Shown here: piece by piece, positions 19,858-32,211 of the stretch | Layout of the letters: every line of letters starts with the position of its first letter | How positions within the stretch are numbered: position 1 is the first letter of the stretch | Source: Phyto melanocephala | Taxonomy: Eukaryota > Arthropoda > Insecta > Diptera > Rhinophoridae | NCBI GenBank assembly: GCA_941918925.1 | Contig: OW799233.1 | Span: forward strand, 31,502,421-31,566,420 | Direction of reading: 5' to 3' | DNA length: 64,000 nt | Position numbers and translations under genes: made by a program | The notes under the pieces: generated by a model | What the model saw: only the letters and a program-made list of their open reading frames with translations | Database searches by the model: none | What the model was told of the DNA's origin: nothing

Positions 19858-20934
19858 CAGTGCTGGACAAAATAATATCAGCAGTCTTATAACAACAACA
19901 AATTAAAATCAAAGACGAAATGTTTTTTAATACAGTTCAAAAACATTTACATATTTTTTGTGCTCTCAGAGCGTGGTTAGTTTTTGTAAAATTGTTCGAT
20001 TATATGTCAATATATTAAATTTGTACCGGCAAGTGTGGAAATTACTCGTGATAAACTGCGATAAAACAATTTCCACGAATAGTGCCACTACTTTATTCTA
20101 AGCATGTGGCCAAACGATTTTTTTCTTTGCAAAAGTATATATAATTTGATTACTTGAATAATGAAGGTACGTTCAATGGATATGTGAATCGTAATTTTAA
20201 TAGAGAAGTCTCGAGATCTTTTTTTAAGACCAACTAATATTTGCTCAAGCCGCAGTTTAGAGCAAAAAGTATAAAACTTATTGTTTGTAGTAAAATAGTA
20301 TTGAGGTGTTTTTCGTAACTATCAACTATGAATGCAGCCGTATATGTAAAAATCCTGCAAGGAGCTATATTACCATATACTTCCGATAAAATGCCAATGA
20401 TGTGAGTCTTTCAATACCACAACTACTACAACCACATCAGCGAAACGGCAAAAAAGTGGTTCATTAATAACTTAATATGGCCAGTCGCCGGATTTAAACA
20501 CCATTAAAAATCTAATGGCACAAGTAAAGAAGTCAGTAAATGCGATGAAACTAATAAGTACATAAAGGTTTTGGAAAGTTGTAGATGCAATATGGAATTC
20601 CATTCCTGTAGAAAGACTTCAAAACTATAAATCCTGCGGTAAAACGCTGTGCGGCCGTAATTGCAACTAAAGCCGATGCAAAAAGTATTAAAAATTTGCA
20701 TTTATATTGTTAATGAAACACAAAAGTTAAATATTTTAGTTTTATGCAATTTTTTACGAACAACCGATTATTTGTCATTATTTTTACCGATTAATTTTTG
20801 TAAATTTTCCGTTAATATTAATGGGCAACACAAAATATTTTTATTGCATTTGAGTGAAATCAAAACAACATTTTTTAGGATGTAAATAGGTTTATTAAAA
20901 CTTTTAAGTTGGTGCTATTATTTTGACCACAGTT
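19858..20934 (+). mobile_element. Tc1-like element, internally deleted and decayed
   Basis: Left end CAGTGCTGGACAAAATAATA follows TA; the right end reads back as CAACTGTGGTCAAAATAATAG. These are Tc1-style TIRs. Only about 1.1 kb remains; the sequence coding for the N-terminal DNA-binding region is not recognisable, and a transposase remnant follows at 20330-20670. The right TA duplication is not intact. Confidence 0.75.
20330..20670 (+). pseudogene. Tc1 transposase C-terminal remnant
   Basis: Reading through the first frame gives VKILQGAILPYTSDKMPMM, stop, VFQYHNYYNHISETAKKWF. After a frame change it gives GQSPDLNTIKNLMAQVKKSV and FWKVVDAIWNSIPVERLQNY. These match the Tc1 order FQQDNDPKHTS then SPDLNPIENLW. 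The second catalytic Asp is lost (FQQD has become FQYH) and there are a stop and a frameshift, so it is inactive. Confidence 0.8.
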
Positions 20935-23900
20935 GAATATAACTATTACACTCTGCAGCAAAATATAAAAAAGCGTTATTTATTAAAACATAAAAACGAA
21001 TGACTTACAGTTAATGATCGTATGTTATCATAACCAGTTCAGTGAGTGTTTTTCGTTATTAATTTAGGTTTCTATTCTTATTAAAATTAAAAAAAATGTT
21101 GTTATCATTTTTTAAATTTTTGTCTCTAATATTGTTTTTTATTCTTCAGTTGTATTTTTTGGAACATTTTATTATCATACTTCAATACACTATGAACTTT
21201 GGGGATCTACTTTTAACAAAATCTAAAAAGGATATTGAAAAAAAGAATATTGAAACTATTTTAATGTAGTCGTAGATATTAGGATAAATAGCAACGATTA
21301 ATTTTATCTCTAGTTTTCATTAGGATAATTAAAAAATATTTTTTGAATAAAGTACATGTCTATTAAAAAGATCAGAAAATATTTTTTTTCGTATTACCTC
21401 AATAAGTAAAATTTTTAGCGTTGCCGCTAAATATTAGTTCCATACCTTCAATGCATTTTTTAATGATTCCGATCAAGTTTTAATAAAGTTTAAGTAAAGT
21501 AGGTTGCTAGAATTAAAATTTATTTATTTATATCTATCAAACCAAATTTATGATAATCTAAATGTAAATTAAACAAAAATTTCTTCGACGAGAATTGGCG
21601 ACTTTTATACAAAATTCGGCTATGGCTAGAATAAATTGAAAAATTTAGTGTGAAAAATGTTTTAGAGAGTTATGCTTTAAACCAGTGATCGGCTTTTCCA
21701 TATTTTCTATAGTATAAAGGAATTGCTTAATATTCGTTTGTCGTTGCCACTATGTTCTTACAGAACAAATTAATTTGTTCGTCATTTGCTTTGGTGCTGC
21801 CATATTTAAAAAAAAAATACAAATTAATTTTACAGGGAGGTTGTAATAACGAAAAATACGTAATGGTCAGTTTATTGCTCACGTTAACAAACGTTACCTT
21901 TTATTAACATTAACTTTGTCGCCAAGTTGTAATAATGGCCCTAAGTTGGTCACAGCTACAACGGTGCACATGTTGCTCTGTAGCCGTGTTGTTGTAAAAA
22001 TAATTATTTTCATTTACACACATGTATTCTATTTTTGACAGATTGTGGTCGGTAGCCTGCTGTCGTCGATGTGTTTATAGCAAAAGATCAAATCAAAGAC
22101 TATAGACTATAGTCTTGATCAAAGACTCGTTTCTTAAAAATTTGAAATAAAAGAACAATTTAGTTGTATTTATTATATTTTACTAAACTTTTAATTGAAG
22201 AAATTGAAGAACACTTTCGCTACAACAAATAGTGCAGATTTTTAATATAAAAAACTTTGGTAAAAAATATATGTTTATCAAAATATTCAAATAAAAAAAG
22301 TTAACTTTTAACAAGAATTCACCAGCAAGAATATTATTTCGTAAACACATTTCCCTACTATTTTTTAAAGCCTTAATTAGATGCCTTAACTCTTTAAAAT
22401 ATATTTAATTAAAGTTCTTAAAAATTAAAAGAGAAACTAACATTTTTTATGAATTAAACTTTTCTTTTGAAAACAAAATTTATTTAATTTTTGTCATAAA
22501 AAAATATTTGCTTTTTTGAAATAACAAAAATATAAATCAAAGTATTTATTTATATCCAAAAAAAGTTTGATTTTAGCAATAATTCTCCATCTACCACAGT
22601 ATTCCGTACACACTCTGTATTTGTTCTTAAAGTCTTTAAAGCCTTAATTATACAGCTTTATACACTTTTCCCTTTGTTAAACATTATTGTTTATGACCAC
22701 TACTTCTTATCATGTTTAAACTAAATTATGGTACAATACCAAACGTTCAACAAACACACATCTAAACTTTCGACCAACCAAGCAATAGTGTATAACCAGT
22801 ATTCATACCTACAGCAACATCTCTCACATACTTCATACGTACGAATATAAATATTTAAACATACAAATATAAGAATTAAATTTAAGTAGTACATTCTATC
22901 CTTTCCTTAGTATGTTTATATAAAAAATATTTGCAATTTTTTTGAGTTATGTTTTACTTTCATTAGATTTATATCTAAAATTATTTGTATGTTGCAAGAA
23001 ATTATGAAAAAAAAGATGAACCATAAAATATATATAAGTATGTAAGTAGATATAGTGTTCTGTAATAATTTATTTCTTTAAGGTGTGTTTCATTTTAATT
23101 AGAACCAAACACAGATACACTATATAAGTGGTTAATTTACAAGGCGTGTACTAATTTTTCAAAATTCGTAAATTGTTTAAAAATTGTAAAATGAACTATA
23201 TAATAGTTTTTTTTTTTATAATTTTAGAAAACTATTTAGTTATGCCAATATGATATGACAGCACACATTTGGCTTATTCATAATGTGTCGTATTGTCATA
23301 ATGTCAAGTTTTTTGAAAATTTCTAAAAATTGTACAATTAACAATACAAAACTTTTCAATAATTTAAGAATTTTTAGGTAATAATGACTTTATGACAGTA
23401 CGCCACTTAGGGCACTCTTGTAAATTAGCCAATTGTAAATTAACGAAATATGTTGGGGCAAATTAATATTTTCTTTTACACAGTATTTTTCAAACAAAGT
23501 CCTTAAACAAGACAGTTTATACCTTTCACGTCATAACACTGATAAAAGATGCTTTTTTTCAAACGACATGAAAGATTTATACATGAAATTAACAAAATCC
23601 AAAGGCAAAACTAACGTTTTTCGTTTAATAAAAAAAATTACAGTCTAAGAATATCGGATGATTTTGCGTCACCTTGTATAAGCTGCTTACATTTAATAAT
23701 CTTTTTCTTGTGCATTGTATTAATAAATTATTAATAAGAAATTATTAAATTATTTATGTTAGATTTTATATGTACGTATGAATGCACAAAACGAAATTTC
23801 ACAGCCCGTCGTGTTGTCTTACAAACATAGTCGGTTATATGAGTTTCGCAGAGTAACGTTAAGGAATTCTGACATTTACTACCTGTTAGCACCAAAGGTG

Positions 23901-24120
23901 TAAATGATCGTAAAACTTTACAACAATAAGAATGAATTAGTTTTTTATTTATCAGTTATAATTCTTTTTAAACTACAACAAACCCATTTTATAAAAAATT
24001 ATTAAACAAAAATATCAAGAAACTTTATTGAGGACCCATTATAAATAGAAAGATTTTTTTAGATTTGTTTAAGCAAAAAAAATTTTTTTTTAATTCATCA
24101 TTATTGCAAAAAAATACTAA
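20935..24120. other. AT-rich interval without recognisable genes
   Basis: Three kilobases with no domain-bearing frame, TIR pair or known repeat that I can support. A TTTATTTATTTATATC stretch near 21520 faintly resembles a LINE tail. TTTAAAGCCTTAATTA recurs at about 22363 and 22634. Confidence 0.4.
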
Positions 24121-24122
24121 TT

Positions 24123-24335
24123 AGAGCTGTGTAGCTCATGAACGAGCGGGTTAAAGTAAACAAATCACCGACTTGAACAAAGTGATCTGAGCGCGTTTCG
24201 TTCAATGGTGTTCCTTTCAGTGTTTGTTTCTTTAGGTCTTTTTTAATCTAATAACTGTGTAGCTCATAAACGAACGTATTAAATTGAAGGAAGTAATCCG
24301 GTTATTTTACTGAGTGCTTGTGGTTCATGGTGTAA
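24123..24335 (+). repeat. Diverged direct duplication
   Basis: CTGTGTAGCTCATGAACGA at about 24127 recurs as CTGTGTAGCTCATAAACGA near 24257, and both are followed about 60-70 bases later by a TTCATGGTG or TTCAATGGTG phrase. The offset is about 131 bases. The right part runs into the reverse copy of repeat H. Confidence 0.5.
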
Positions 24336-24432
24336 TTACTTAAGTGATAGCGTAAAGGAGAGCAATTTTTATTTTTTTTAGAGCAAATGGAGTTTGACAA
24401 TTCTTGGCACTGAAATCTCTTTTCTATATATG
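24325..24432 (-). repeat. Repeat H, reverse copy with empty hAT site
   Basis: Its reverse complement gives AAAGAGATTTCAGTGCCAAG, AATTGTCAAACTCCAT, CGCTATCAC and ATTACACCATG. It aligns with 12260-12367 and lacks the hAT element found there, so it displays the unoccupied insertion site. Confidence 0.65.
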
Positions 24433-26487
24433 TAACCTTCTCCGAGAAAAGGGACCTAGTGTGTTGAAAAACTAAATTTCGTAAGTTGACACTAATGGAA
24501 AATGTATGTAATATTTGTATAATAATGTTTACATAGCAGTGTCCTAAGTTGAGGCTCTTATCCCATATAGAAATCGTAGGGAATAATATATATTATTTTA
24601 GTGCAAGTTTTATATTTTGTACACAGAGAAAAGGGTTTCGGTGATTATAACCAGAATTATTGGCATTATAATAATATGATTGCAAACAAGTGCATACAAA
24701 GAAAAAATATGGTTGAGGTGATAATATAATTTTTATGAATAATTTTTTTAAATCTTGAGTCATATCACTTTTTGGGACAACCATATTGAAGTTTTAATGA
24801 AAGTAACATAATATTACAGAATTTATATAAACACTTGGTTGTCGTTACAAAATTCAGGTTTAAAAAATTGAAATAACTATAATTTGTTTCCTTTAACTAG
24901 GTTTTATTATAGAGAATATAATATTCCTTTCGTGCTCATGTTATCCATATTTCTTTTCGTATGTTATGTTGTTTAAATTTTTACCGCCTTCTTCGCCTTA
25001 TTAAACAAATGTGGCCAATTTTGCGTGTCCGGCACTAAGTAATTATAATATAAAATTAATATCTATAAAACAATGATTTGATTGAAAACACTGAATCATT
25101 CAATTGTTATTGTACAATATTCAAAGAGCTTGTCTTCCCTGCGTAACATTTTTTTTTTTAAATTCAAGTTCTTTTAGGATTTCCACTTTCTTAAATTTAA
25201 TTTTTGTAAAAGCTCCTGCAGTATTGCATAATTAAGTTGCAATTTTGCAGCTGTATATGTTTTTTTTATTTCTTTGCTCGAAACTTTATTCTTCATCGGC
25301 TGTATTTATTTTGGAAAATAAGAGTAAACTAAAATACAATCGTTAAACCACCTCCCTAGCTGTTGTTTGCAACTAACGATGAACAGTTGGTTTGCCAAAA
25401 TGTCATTAGTAAAGGGCGTTTTTTCAAGTCAAAAAACATGAACTAAAAAACTGTAGCCATGACGACTGTACAGCACAGCTCACACAAAAGTTTGGTGTTT
25501 TTTATTGCCATAGTTTTTTTTTTTTTTTTATCAAAATGAGAGGCAAAATAACTAATTTGCAATTCCAAGTGCGTGATGATGCAAAAAATTTTTTTGTATC
25601 TTAAAAAAAAAAAAATTATAAAGTTTTTTTAGGGATTAGTTTTTTTCCCAAATCTGACTAAATCAAAAAAAATTTAGGTCACTGAACTTCCTTTGTAGCA
25701 TATTGCGAATATTAACCAATCTTTTTGACTTTTTTTTCATATTTCAACACCCTATATATATACTTATGTTATTCCTTTTAAGCGTTGTTAGATATCAAGC
25801 TGTTTGTTAAGTTTTATTTTAATTAATATTTTTTATACATCCTTTTTGGAATTGTTTTATGTCTTTACTCAGCTGCTAGACTATGTTGTTGACAATGAAG
25901 CAAAAAAAAAAAACTTAAATTAGTCATTTGCTTAACAATGTCATAACTAAAAAACATATTTATTTAGATGAAAAACAATTTTCAATATCTTACGACATTC
26001 TATAAATCATTTATTTCTAACTGAATTAGGCATTTAAAATGAAAATATGCATCAAAATTTTTTCTTCGAAAAAGATTTTTCTCGCGTGATAAATGATGAA
26101 AATTTTGTTAAAAAATATTTTGCTTTCAGATTTAGATGAGTTTTTAAAAACTCAGTTTCCAAAATGTGAATTGTTAGTTGGTACATTTTTGTGGTAAATG
26201 TATTAATGATAATGACCATTTTTATGGGTTGGCTAAATGTTTATCCTTAAAAAAATAATTTTCTACAAACGAAAAAAAAACAAAGACTAAAAATTTATTG
26301 TAAATATTGAAATGAATGATGCATAAATGTACATAAATATTTGTATATTTGTTACATGAGAAAAACTAGGTTAGGTTGAAAGTGGGGCACTAAAGCCGAA
26401 ACCATTAAAAGGTATACACGCATGCTACATTGGCATGTAGAAAAAACTTCCCTAATGACACCTAATTTCTTCAACATAAATTATCGA
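24433..26487. other. AT-rich interval without recognisable genes
   Basis: No gene seen. TACACAGAGAAAAGG at 24619 looks like a common insect MITE end but has no partner I can find. TAAAGGGCGTTTTTTC near 25413 resembles a mariner TIR, again unpaired. Confidence 0.4.
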
Positions 26488-27053
26488 CTAAGTCAAAAAC
26501 CCAGTTTCCTCAATGTAAAAATCTATCAATCTCAAATTTGCATCTCTCAGGCATTGCAAGTCCGGCATAGTATGCTTTTTAAAGTGTTCGCTCCTAATAC
26601 GGCCAAACGCAGGGCATTGACATATATAATGTTTCAAAGTCTCTTTCTCCTTCTTGCATGCCAAACATGTCGTTTCATTTGTTTGACCTATGCGAGCTAG
26701 ATGAGTTCTCATTTCCATGTGATGATCACACCAGTTAGTCTTCTAAAATTCGGTCTACTCATTTTCAGAATTTTTTTCGACTTCCCAACATTTGGGTATG
26801 TTCGTCACTTTACCAACATTTGCATTCTGCCATATCCTGACGTATTCCTCCATTGCGCTAACTTTAAGTTAGTTTTTTAACCTCTGAAAGTGTTTAGCAT
26901 TTTTCAAGGTTATATCATTAAAAAATGATCCCATTTTAAATAATTTATCGGTTTATTCATTTCCGATTATGCCGTGATGACCTGGAATCCATGTTATCTC
27001 TAGACGTTCATAATTCGTATGCGAGCTTATCTCATTCTTGCATTGCAGCACAT
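26488..27053 (-). pseudogene. Non-LTR retrotransposon remnant (RNase H to 3' zinc motif)
   Basis: The minus strand reads LEITWIPGHHGIIGNE, stop, TDKL, the end of an RNase H domain (family pattern WVPGHxGxxGNExAD). It then passes through decayed sequence with several stops to MEMRTHLARIGQTNETTC. That closing frame carries C-x2-C-x8-H-x4-C (CLACKKEKETLKHYICQC) followed by PAFGRIRSEHF. RNase H followed by such a CCHC segment is typical of I/R1/LOA-type LINEs. Stops and lost frame show it is dead. No reverse transcriptase part is visible upstream. Confidence 0.75.
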
Positions 27054-28539
27054 TTTGAGATTCAACCTTTTTATCACCGAGAAAAAATAACTCTAATTTT
27101 TACATTCAAAAATACAACTAATTCTTTACTTTTATTCAAAGTTCTTAATTTTTTAATATTTAAATATATGAGCTTTAGGTCTCTATTATTTTATTTTTCG
27201 ATATTTTGCTACTTCTCCGTGTAGCATTGTAAGGAAGATAAAAATTCATAAAACTATTAACAAAAAACAAAAATATTTTTTTTTTATCAAAAAACTTTTT
27301 GGTACAAAAAATTATACTCGAAAGAGTAGTGAAATAGCGAAAACTTAGGTTCAATTTGGTATTTAAAATATTTTTTAATAACTGTTGTATGACTTAAAGC
27401 TCGAACAATTAAATATTAAGGGTATTCACGTCACCGGTTTTAGTCTTTCGAAAATGCGAAATTTGCCATTGTTGACGTGAGCACTATTTTAATAAGAAAG
27501 TGTTTAAGTAACAATCGGAGAATTAAGGCTATCGAATAAGGGTCTTAGGTACCAGAGCCGCCGACAATTTGAGCAATTTCTTCTACAAAAAAGCTGTTAT
27601 GAGTTTTTTTTTTCTTAAATAAGAAATTTTATTTTACTAAGTATTTTATTTTTTATAAAATAAAATTAAAGCCTCCTAACATTTTTATTTTACAAAAATG
27701 TGTTTTACAACATCGGATGCCGCAGACTTATTTCATACTTAGACGCTGCTGACAAACAAACATTTTTTATATTATATTTTTCCAATATTGTTTTTTCGTT
27801 TTTTTATCTTTTCTTCAAATTTAAATATTTAACTTTGCGTCTCATTGCGATTGCTTTGGCATTTTGTGAGTTAAAAAATTAAATCTTTCGGTCACTTTTT
27901 TCACCTTGTCGGAAAAAGCTGAAACCTTTTCTGTTTTTGCAGTCTGAGGATTTGCTGTTGTGCTGTTGGATGCTAAAAAATTCCAAACATTTTTGGTTTT
28001 GCAAAATAAATTACATTTTGACTTACCTCAAATGCTAAAGTGTCAAAAACATTTAGAAGTTTTAAATCTTTTAATTTTTATTTTTTTGGTTCTTTTAACA
28101 TTAAATAATATTTCTATATTCATTAATTTTGATGTAAAAAACAAAAGCTTTTTTCTTCAAAAATAATCCTTGCATTCATTTTTCTATACACATTTGGTAC
28201 TTTTTTTTAACGTAAAAACGAATTTTTTGAGAAGATTGGCAACGCAATTATACATATGTCTTGTGCGAAACTTTGCTCTAAAATTAAGCACTAGGCTAGA
28301 AGTAGTGCAAATAATAAAAGTTTGTGCAAAATTGTTTTCTATATGGTGTTATGTTTTAAAAAACTTTGCATATTCGCAAAATCGTTGACTTTAATACCGT
28401 TATTATAAAATAATAATAACTTATTAAACATTTAAAATACTTAAAATTGTCTGCAAAATAAGGAATTTAAAGAGGATTATGGAAATGTTAATTTTTCAAA
28501 AGCTTTGGAAGACAATGAGCACCATTAAATTGTCTTGGT
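27054..28539. other. AT-rich interval without recognisable genes
   Basis: Only short hydrophobic frames typical of AT-rich DNA. CACCGAGAAAAAATAAC (27076) and TTCTCCGTGTAGC (27214) could be imperfect ends of a small MITE, but I cannot support boundaries. Confidence 0.4.
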
Positions 28540-28685
28540 ACGCTCACATTTAATTTAAAATGCCCAATTAAAATAATATTTTTAAATACATTTTATTGCT
28601 TAATTTAATATTTCAATCTCTTTCCATTTAAGTATTTTTAACTTTATATTATTTATTATTTCGTACGTGAATTATGTGTGAGCGT
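28540..28685. mobile_element. Candidate short MITE with terminal inverted repeat
   Basis: ACGCTCACATTTAATT at the left pairs imperfectly with AATTATGTGTGAGCGT at the right, enclosing about 115 AT-rich bases. No clear target duplication, so its superfamily is open. Confidence 0.4.
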
Positions 28686-29489
28686 GCTGTCAATTTCACT
28701 CTTGGATGCTTTCAAAAATCTCAACAAAAATATGATAAGTTCATTCATATTTAATGCTCTAATAGAGCATTTAAATATAGTTTTCTTTTTTTCACTCTGA
28801 TTTGAATTTTATAAAAACTTTTTAAAAAGATATAATAAATATACGTGCACAACTGAAACCGAAAATGAAGCATAAAATATATTATTTAAAACTATTATTT
28901 ATGATTTTAAATTCAATGGGTCAAATAACCAGTTTATGAATACTAACCAAACATTTAGGTAGCATTACTGTTTACACAAAGGAGTATCTATACTAAAGAC
29001 TACTTAAATGTATATTATTTATGTTTATCAAAAATTATAACAGAGACTATACGATACAGTGTTGAATGTGTAGTGAAGTGGTCTATTGACATTTTGTGTT
29101 CAATCTTGCGATCATCATCTCTATAAATGTTCCCATTAATTGTGCTTTGAAAGCCTGTCATAACAATTTGTTTGTTGTAAATTAAAATAGTCTAAAGTTT
29201 ATATAAAGTATGACAAGAAGAATTTAATTTTTTACATAAGAATTTTATACTGTTTTTTAAAAGAACACTATTCTTTTCTTTTTTAAAAAACAATAAAATA
29301 AATTTTGGGCGAATATAAAATTTTCTACAAATTATTTATATATTAATAGAGCATTTTTATTAGTTCTCACTACTCACACAAAACGCTATACTTAAAATTT
29401 GTTTACAAACTATGTATACATGAAATTGTTTGTGAAACTTCTGATGGGGAGTGTATATAGACAACGATGTACAATTATTATCTGTCTGC
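28686..29489. other. AT-rich interval without recognisable genes
   Basis: Nothing coding seen. A near-perfect palindrome, ATATTTAATGCTCTA facing TAGAGCATTTAAATAT, lies at about 28748-28779. Confidence 0.4.
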
Positions 29490-29751
29490 CTGTCTTTCTT
29501 ACTCAACTTGATTGACTCAAAAACTACTGGATAGATTTTGATAAAATTCAGTATGAAGATATCCTGATTCCTGGGTGAACATATATTGTACTTTTATTCG
29601 TGATATAATATCTCACCTCTAATAGGTAATAAAAGAAATTACAAACAATAAACTATTCACTTGCACTAACAAAATATATCAGAATTTATCTTAATACAAA
29701 TACAATACCAAAATATTGTTGTGGTTAGCTAGACAGTCCGGGTTCAACTAG
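29490..29751 (+). mobile_element. Helitron 3' part, decayed
   Basis: Contains GATTGACTCAAAAACTACTG, GATTTTGATAAAATTCAGTA and CCTGGGTGAAC, and ends CCGGGTTCAACTAG before a T, the CTAG terminus with A/T-type flank. A reverse-strand relative lies at 36969-37165. The 5' end is not certain. Confidence 0.6.
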
Positions 29752-30102
29752 TTTTATATACATTTTGTTGTGAACAATTTATTATGCTTAATTTATTTAT
29801 AGAAAATTTCCAATAAACACCCTTTTCGTAAATATTTTTCCCCTCGAAATATTTTTTTGCTTTTCCCTAAAATACTACTTGTAAATAAAGTCCCCAAAGA
29901 TGTTTATGCTTATTTTTCTTACTTACACTCAATGTTTATTGATAGCTGACTTTAGTTTGAAATGCTGTTTAATGAAGGCAACGAAAATTCCACGAAAAAT
30001 TCACAGCACCAATTTTCAGTTCAAGGGAAATGAAAATTTCACTTCATATTTACAATACGGTTGAAAATTATTTTAAAATTATATATACATTTACATTTTT
30101 TT
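29752..30102. other. AT-rich spacer
   Basis: No gene or repeat recognised. Confidence 0.4.
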
Positions 30103-30412
30103 ATAGAAAATTTTAATTAATATTTATTTGGTTGTTAAGTTTACAATTTTAATTCTTATAGAAGATTTTATGGAAAATTTTAATTTTTTTAGAATATTCT
30201 AATTTTTATAAAAAATTTTGATTTGTATAAAAAAATTTAATTTTTATGGAAAATTTTAATTTTTATAGAAAATTTTAATTATTATAGAAAATTTTAATTT
30301 TTATGGAAAATTTTAATTTTTATAGAAAATTTTAATTTTTATGGAAAATTTAAATTTGTATAGAAAATTTTAATTTTTATAGAAAATTTTAATTTTTATA
30401 GAAAATTTTAAT
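30103..30412 (+). repeat. AT-rich tandem repeat, about 19-bp unit
   Basis: GAAAATTTTAATTTTTATA and close variants (GGAAAATTTTAATTT, ATTATTATA) recur about sixteen times with an approximate period of 19 bases. A minisatellite of almost pure A and T. Confidence 0.8.
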
Positions 30413-30549
30413 AATATACATACTTTTATATAATATTTTTAAAATGTTAAAATTCAAATGGAACATTTTTGATAACTTTCTTCTACGTTATAATTTTTAG
30501 TTCCAATCTGTAGTCCAATTTTAGTTTATATAATACGAAATAAATGTTT

Positions 30550-32211
30550 TTATACCCTTCACACAGTGAACAAGTAAGAGCGCCATATTCGGCCGTGCCG
30601 AATCTTATATACCCTTCACACCGTGTAGTCATGCAATAACAGTAGTTTGTATCACCATTCCATATGATATACGTACATACATATAAAAACCATACATATA
30701 TAAAAACATCCACATTGTAAAACTATAAATTTACGTATGTATGTTAAAAAAAAAAAATAAAAAAAAATTAAAAAAAAAATTTAAAAAAAAAATTAAAAAA
30801 AAATTTTTAAACAAAAAAATTAAAAAAAAAAAATTTTTTAAAAATAATTAAAATATATATAATAAATATGAAACAAAAAAAATAAAAAAAAATATTTAAA
30901 AAAAAAATTAAAAAAAAATAATAATAAAAATATAAATAATATATTAAATAAAAAATAAAAAAAAATAAAAAAAAAATTTTAAAAAAATAAAAAAAAAATA
31001 AAAAAAAAATTTATATAAAGAAAAATTTTTGGCTCAGCTGGGATTCAATGCCACGTTTTCTCTAACCAGTATACACGTTTGTATGTATGTATGTTGTTGT
31101 TGTAATGTTGTTTTTGTGAAAAAAAAAATCGAGGTGGTCGTGGGTTTTTACTCATATCTCAGTTCTTTATGTACCGATGTTTCTGATTTTCAATACCGAT
31201 CTACTCCCAAATATTTATGATATTTTAATACCTCACCCGAGTCCAAGCGATGTCGGGGGGCTTCAAAAAGTTGATTTCAACATACACACGGACAGACGGT
31301 CAGACGGACAGACTGACAGGGCTTAATCGACTCCCCTATTCATAAGCTTTCAGAAAATATATACTTTAAGGGGTCGGAAATCAAAATTGTAGAAATTTCA
31401 CACGGAATGACAAACCTATATATACCCTTTTTCACTGTGTGAAGGGTATAAAAAGGGTATATATAGGTTTGTCATTCCGTGTGAAATTTCTACAATTTTC
31501 ATTTCCGACCCCATAAAGTATATATTTTCTGAAAGCTTATGAATAGGGGAGTCGATTAAGTCAGTCTGTCCGTCTGTCCGTGTGTATGTTGAAATCAACT
31601 TTTTGAAGCCCCCCGACATAGGTTGGTCCCGGGTAAGGTATTAAAATATCAGAAATATTCGGGAGTAGATCGGTATTGAAAATCAGAAACATCGGTACAT
31701 AAACAACTGAGATATGAGCAAAAACCCACGACCACCTCGATTTTTTTTCACAAAAACAACATTACAACATCAACATACATACATACAAACGTGTATACTG
31801 GTTAGAGAAAACGTGGCATCGAATCCCAGCTGAGCCAAAAAAAAATTTTTTTTTTAATTTTTTTTTTTATTTTTTTTTTATTTTTAATTTAATATATTAT
31901 TTATATTTTTATTATTATTTTTCTTTAAATATTTTTTATTTTTTTTTTTAATTTTTTTTTTATTTTTTTTTGTTTTATATACATATATTATATATATAAT
32001 AATTTTTTTTTTTTTAATTTTTTTTAAATTTTTTTTTTTCGTATTTTTAACATACATACGTGTATTTATAATTTTACAATGGGATGTTTTTATATAGGTA
32101 TGTACGTATTTCATATGGGATGAATGGTGACACAAACTACTGTTATTGCATGACTACACGTTGTGAAGGGTATATAAGATTCGGCACGGCCGAATATAGC
32201 GCTCTTACTTG
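30550..32211 (+). mobile_element. HINE-A element, outer copy of a nested pair
   Basis: Its first bases TTATACCCTTCACACAGTGAA (30550-30570) are cut off from the rest (AAAGGGTATATATAGG at 31452 onward) by another HINE-A in reverse orientation. It ends with the hairpin TTCGGCACGGCCGAA and CTTACTTG. Rejoined across the insertion, its 5' hairpin has the normal five A residues, so no bases were duplicated or lost. Confidence 0.9.
30571..31451 (-). mobile_element. HINE-A element, inner copy
   Basis: Full length on the minus strand: the + strand starts CAAGTAAGAGCGCC and ends CACTGTGTGAAGGGTATAA. It interrupts the 5' hairpin of the outer copy between two A residues (T/T on its own strand). Contains all landmarks: hairpin, A-tract, tRNA-like segment, TGTATG microsatellite, GGACAGAC repeats and the ATATACTTTAAGGGGTCGG block. 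Confidence 0.9.

Noticed and set aside
24605..24790. MITE starting TACACAGAGAAAAGG
   Set aside because: No matching right end found by eye.
25413..25500. mariner end (TAAAGGGCGTTTTTTC)
   Set aside because: No partner TIR or transposase sequence nearby.
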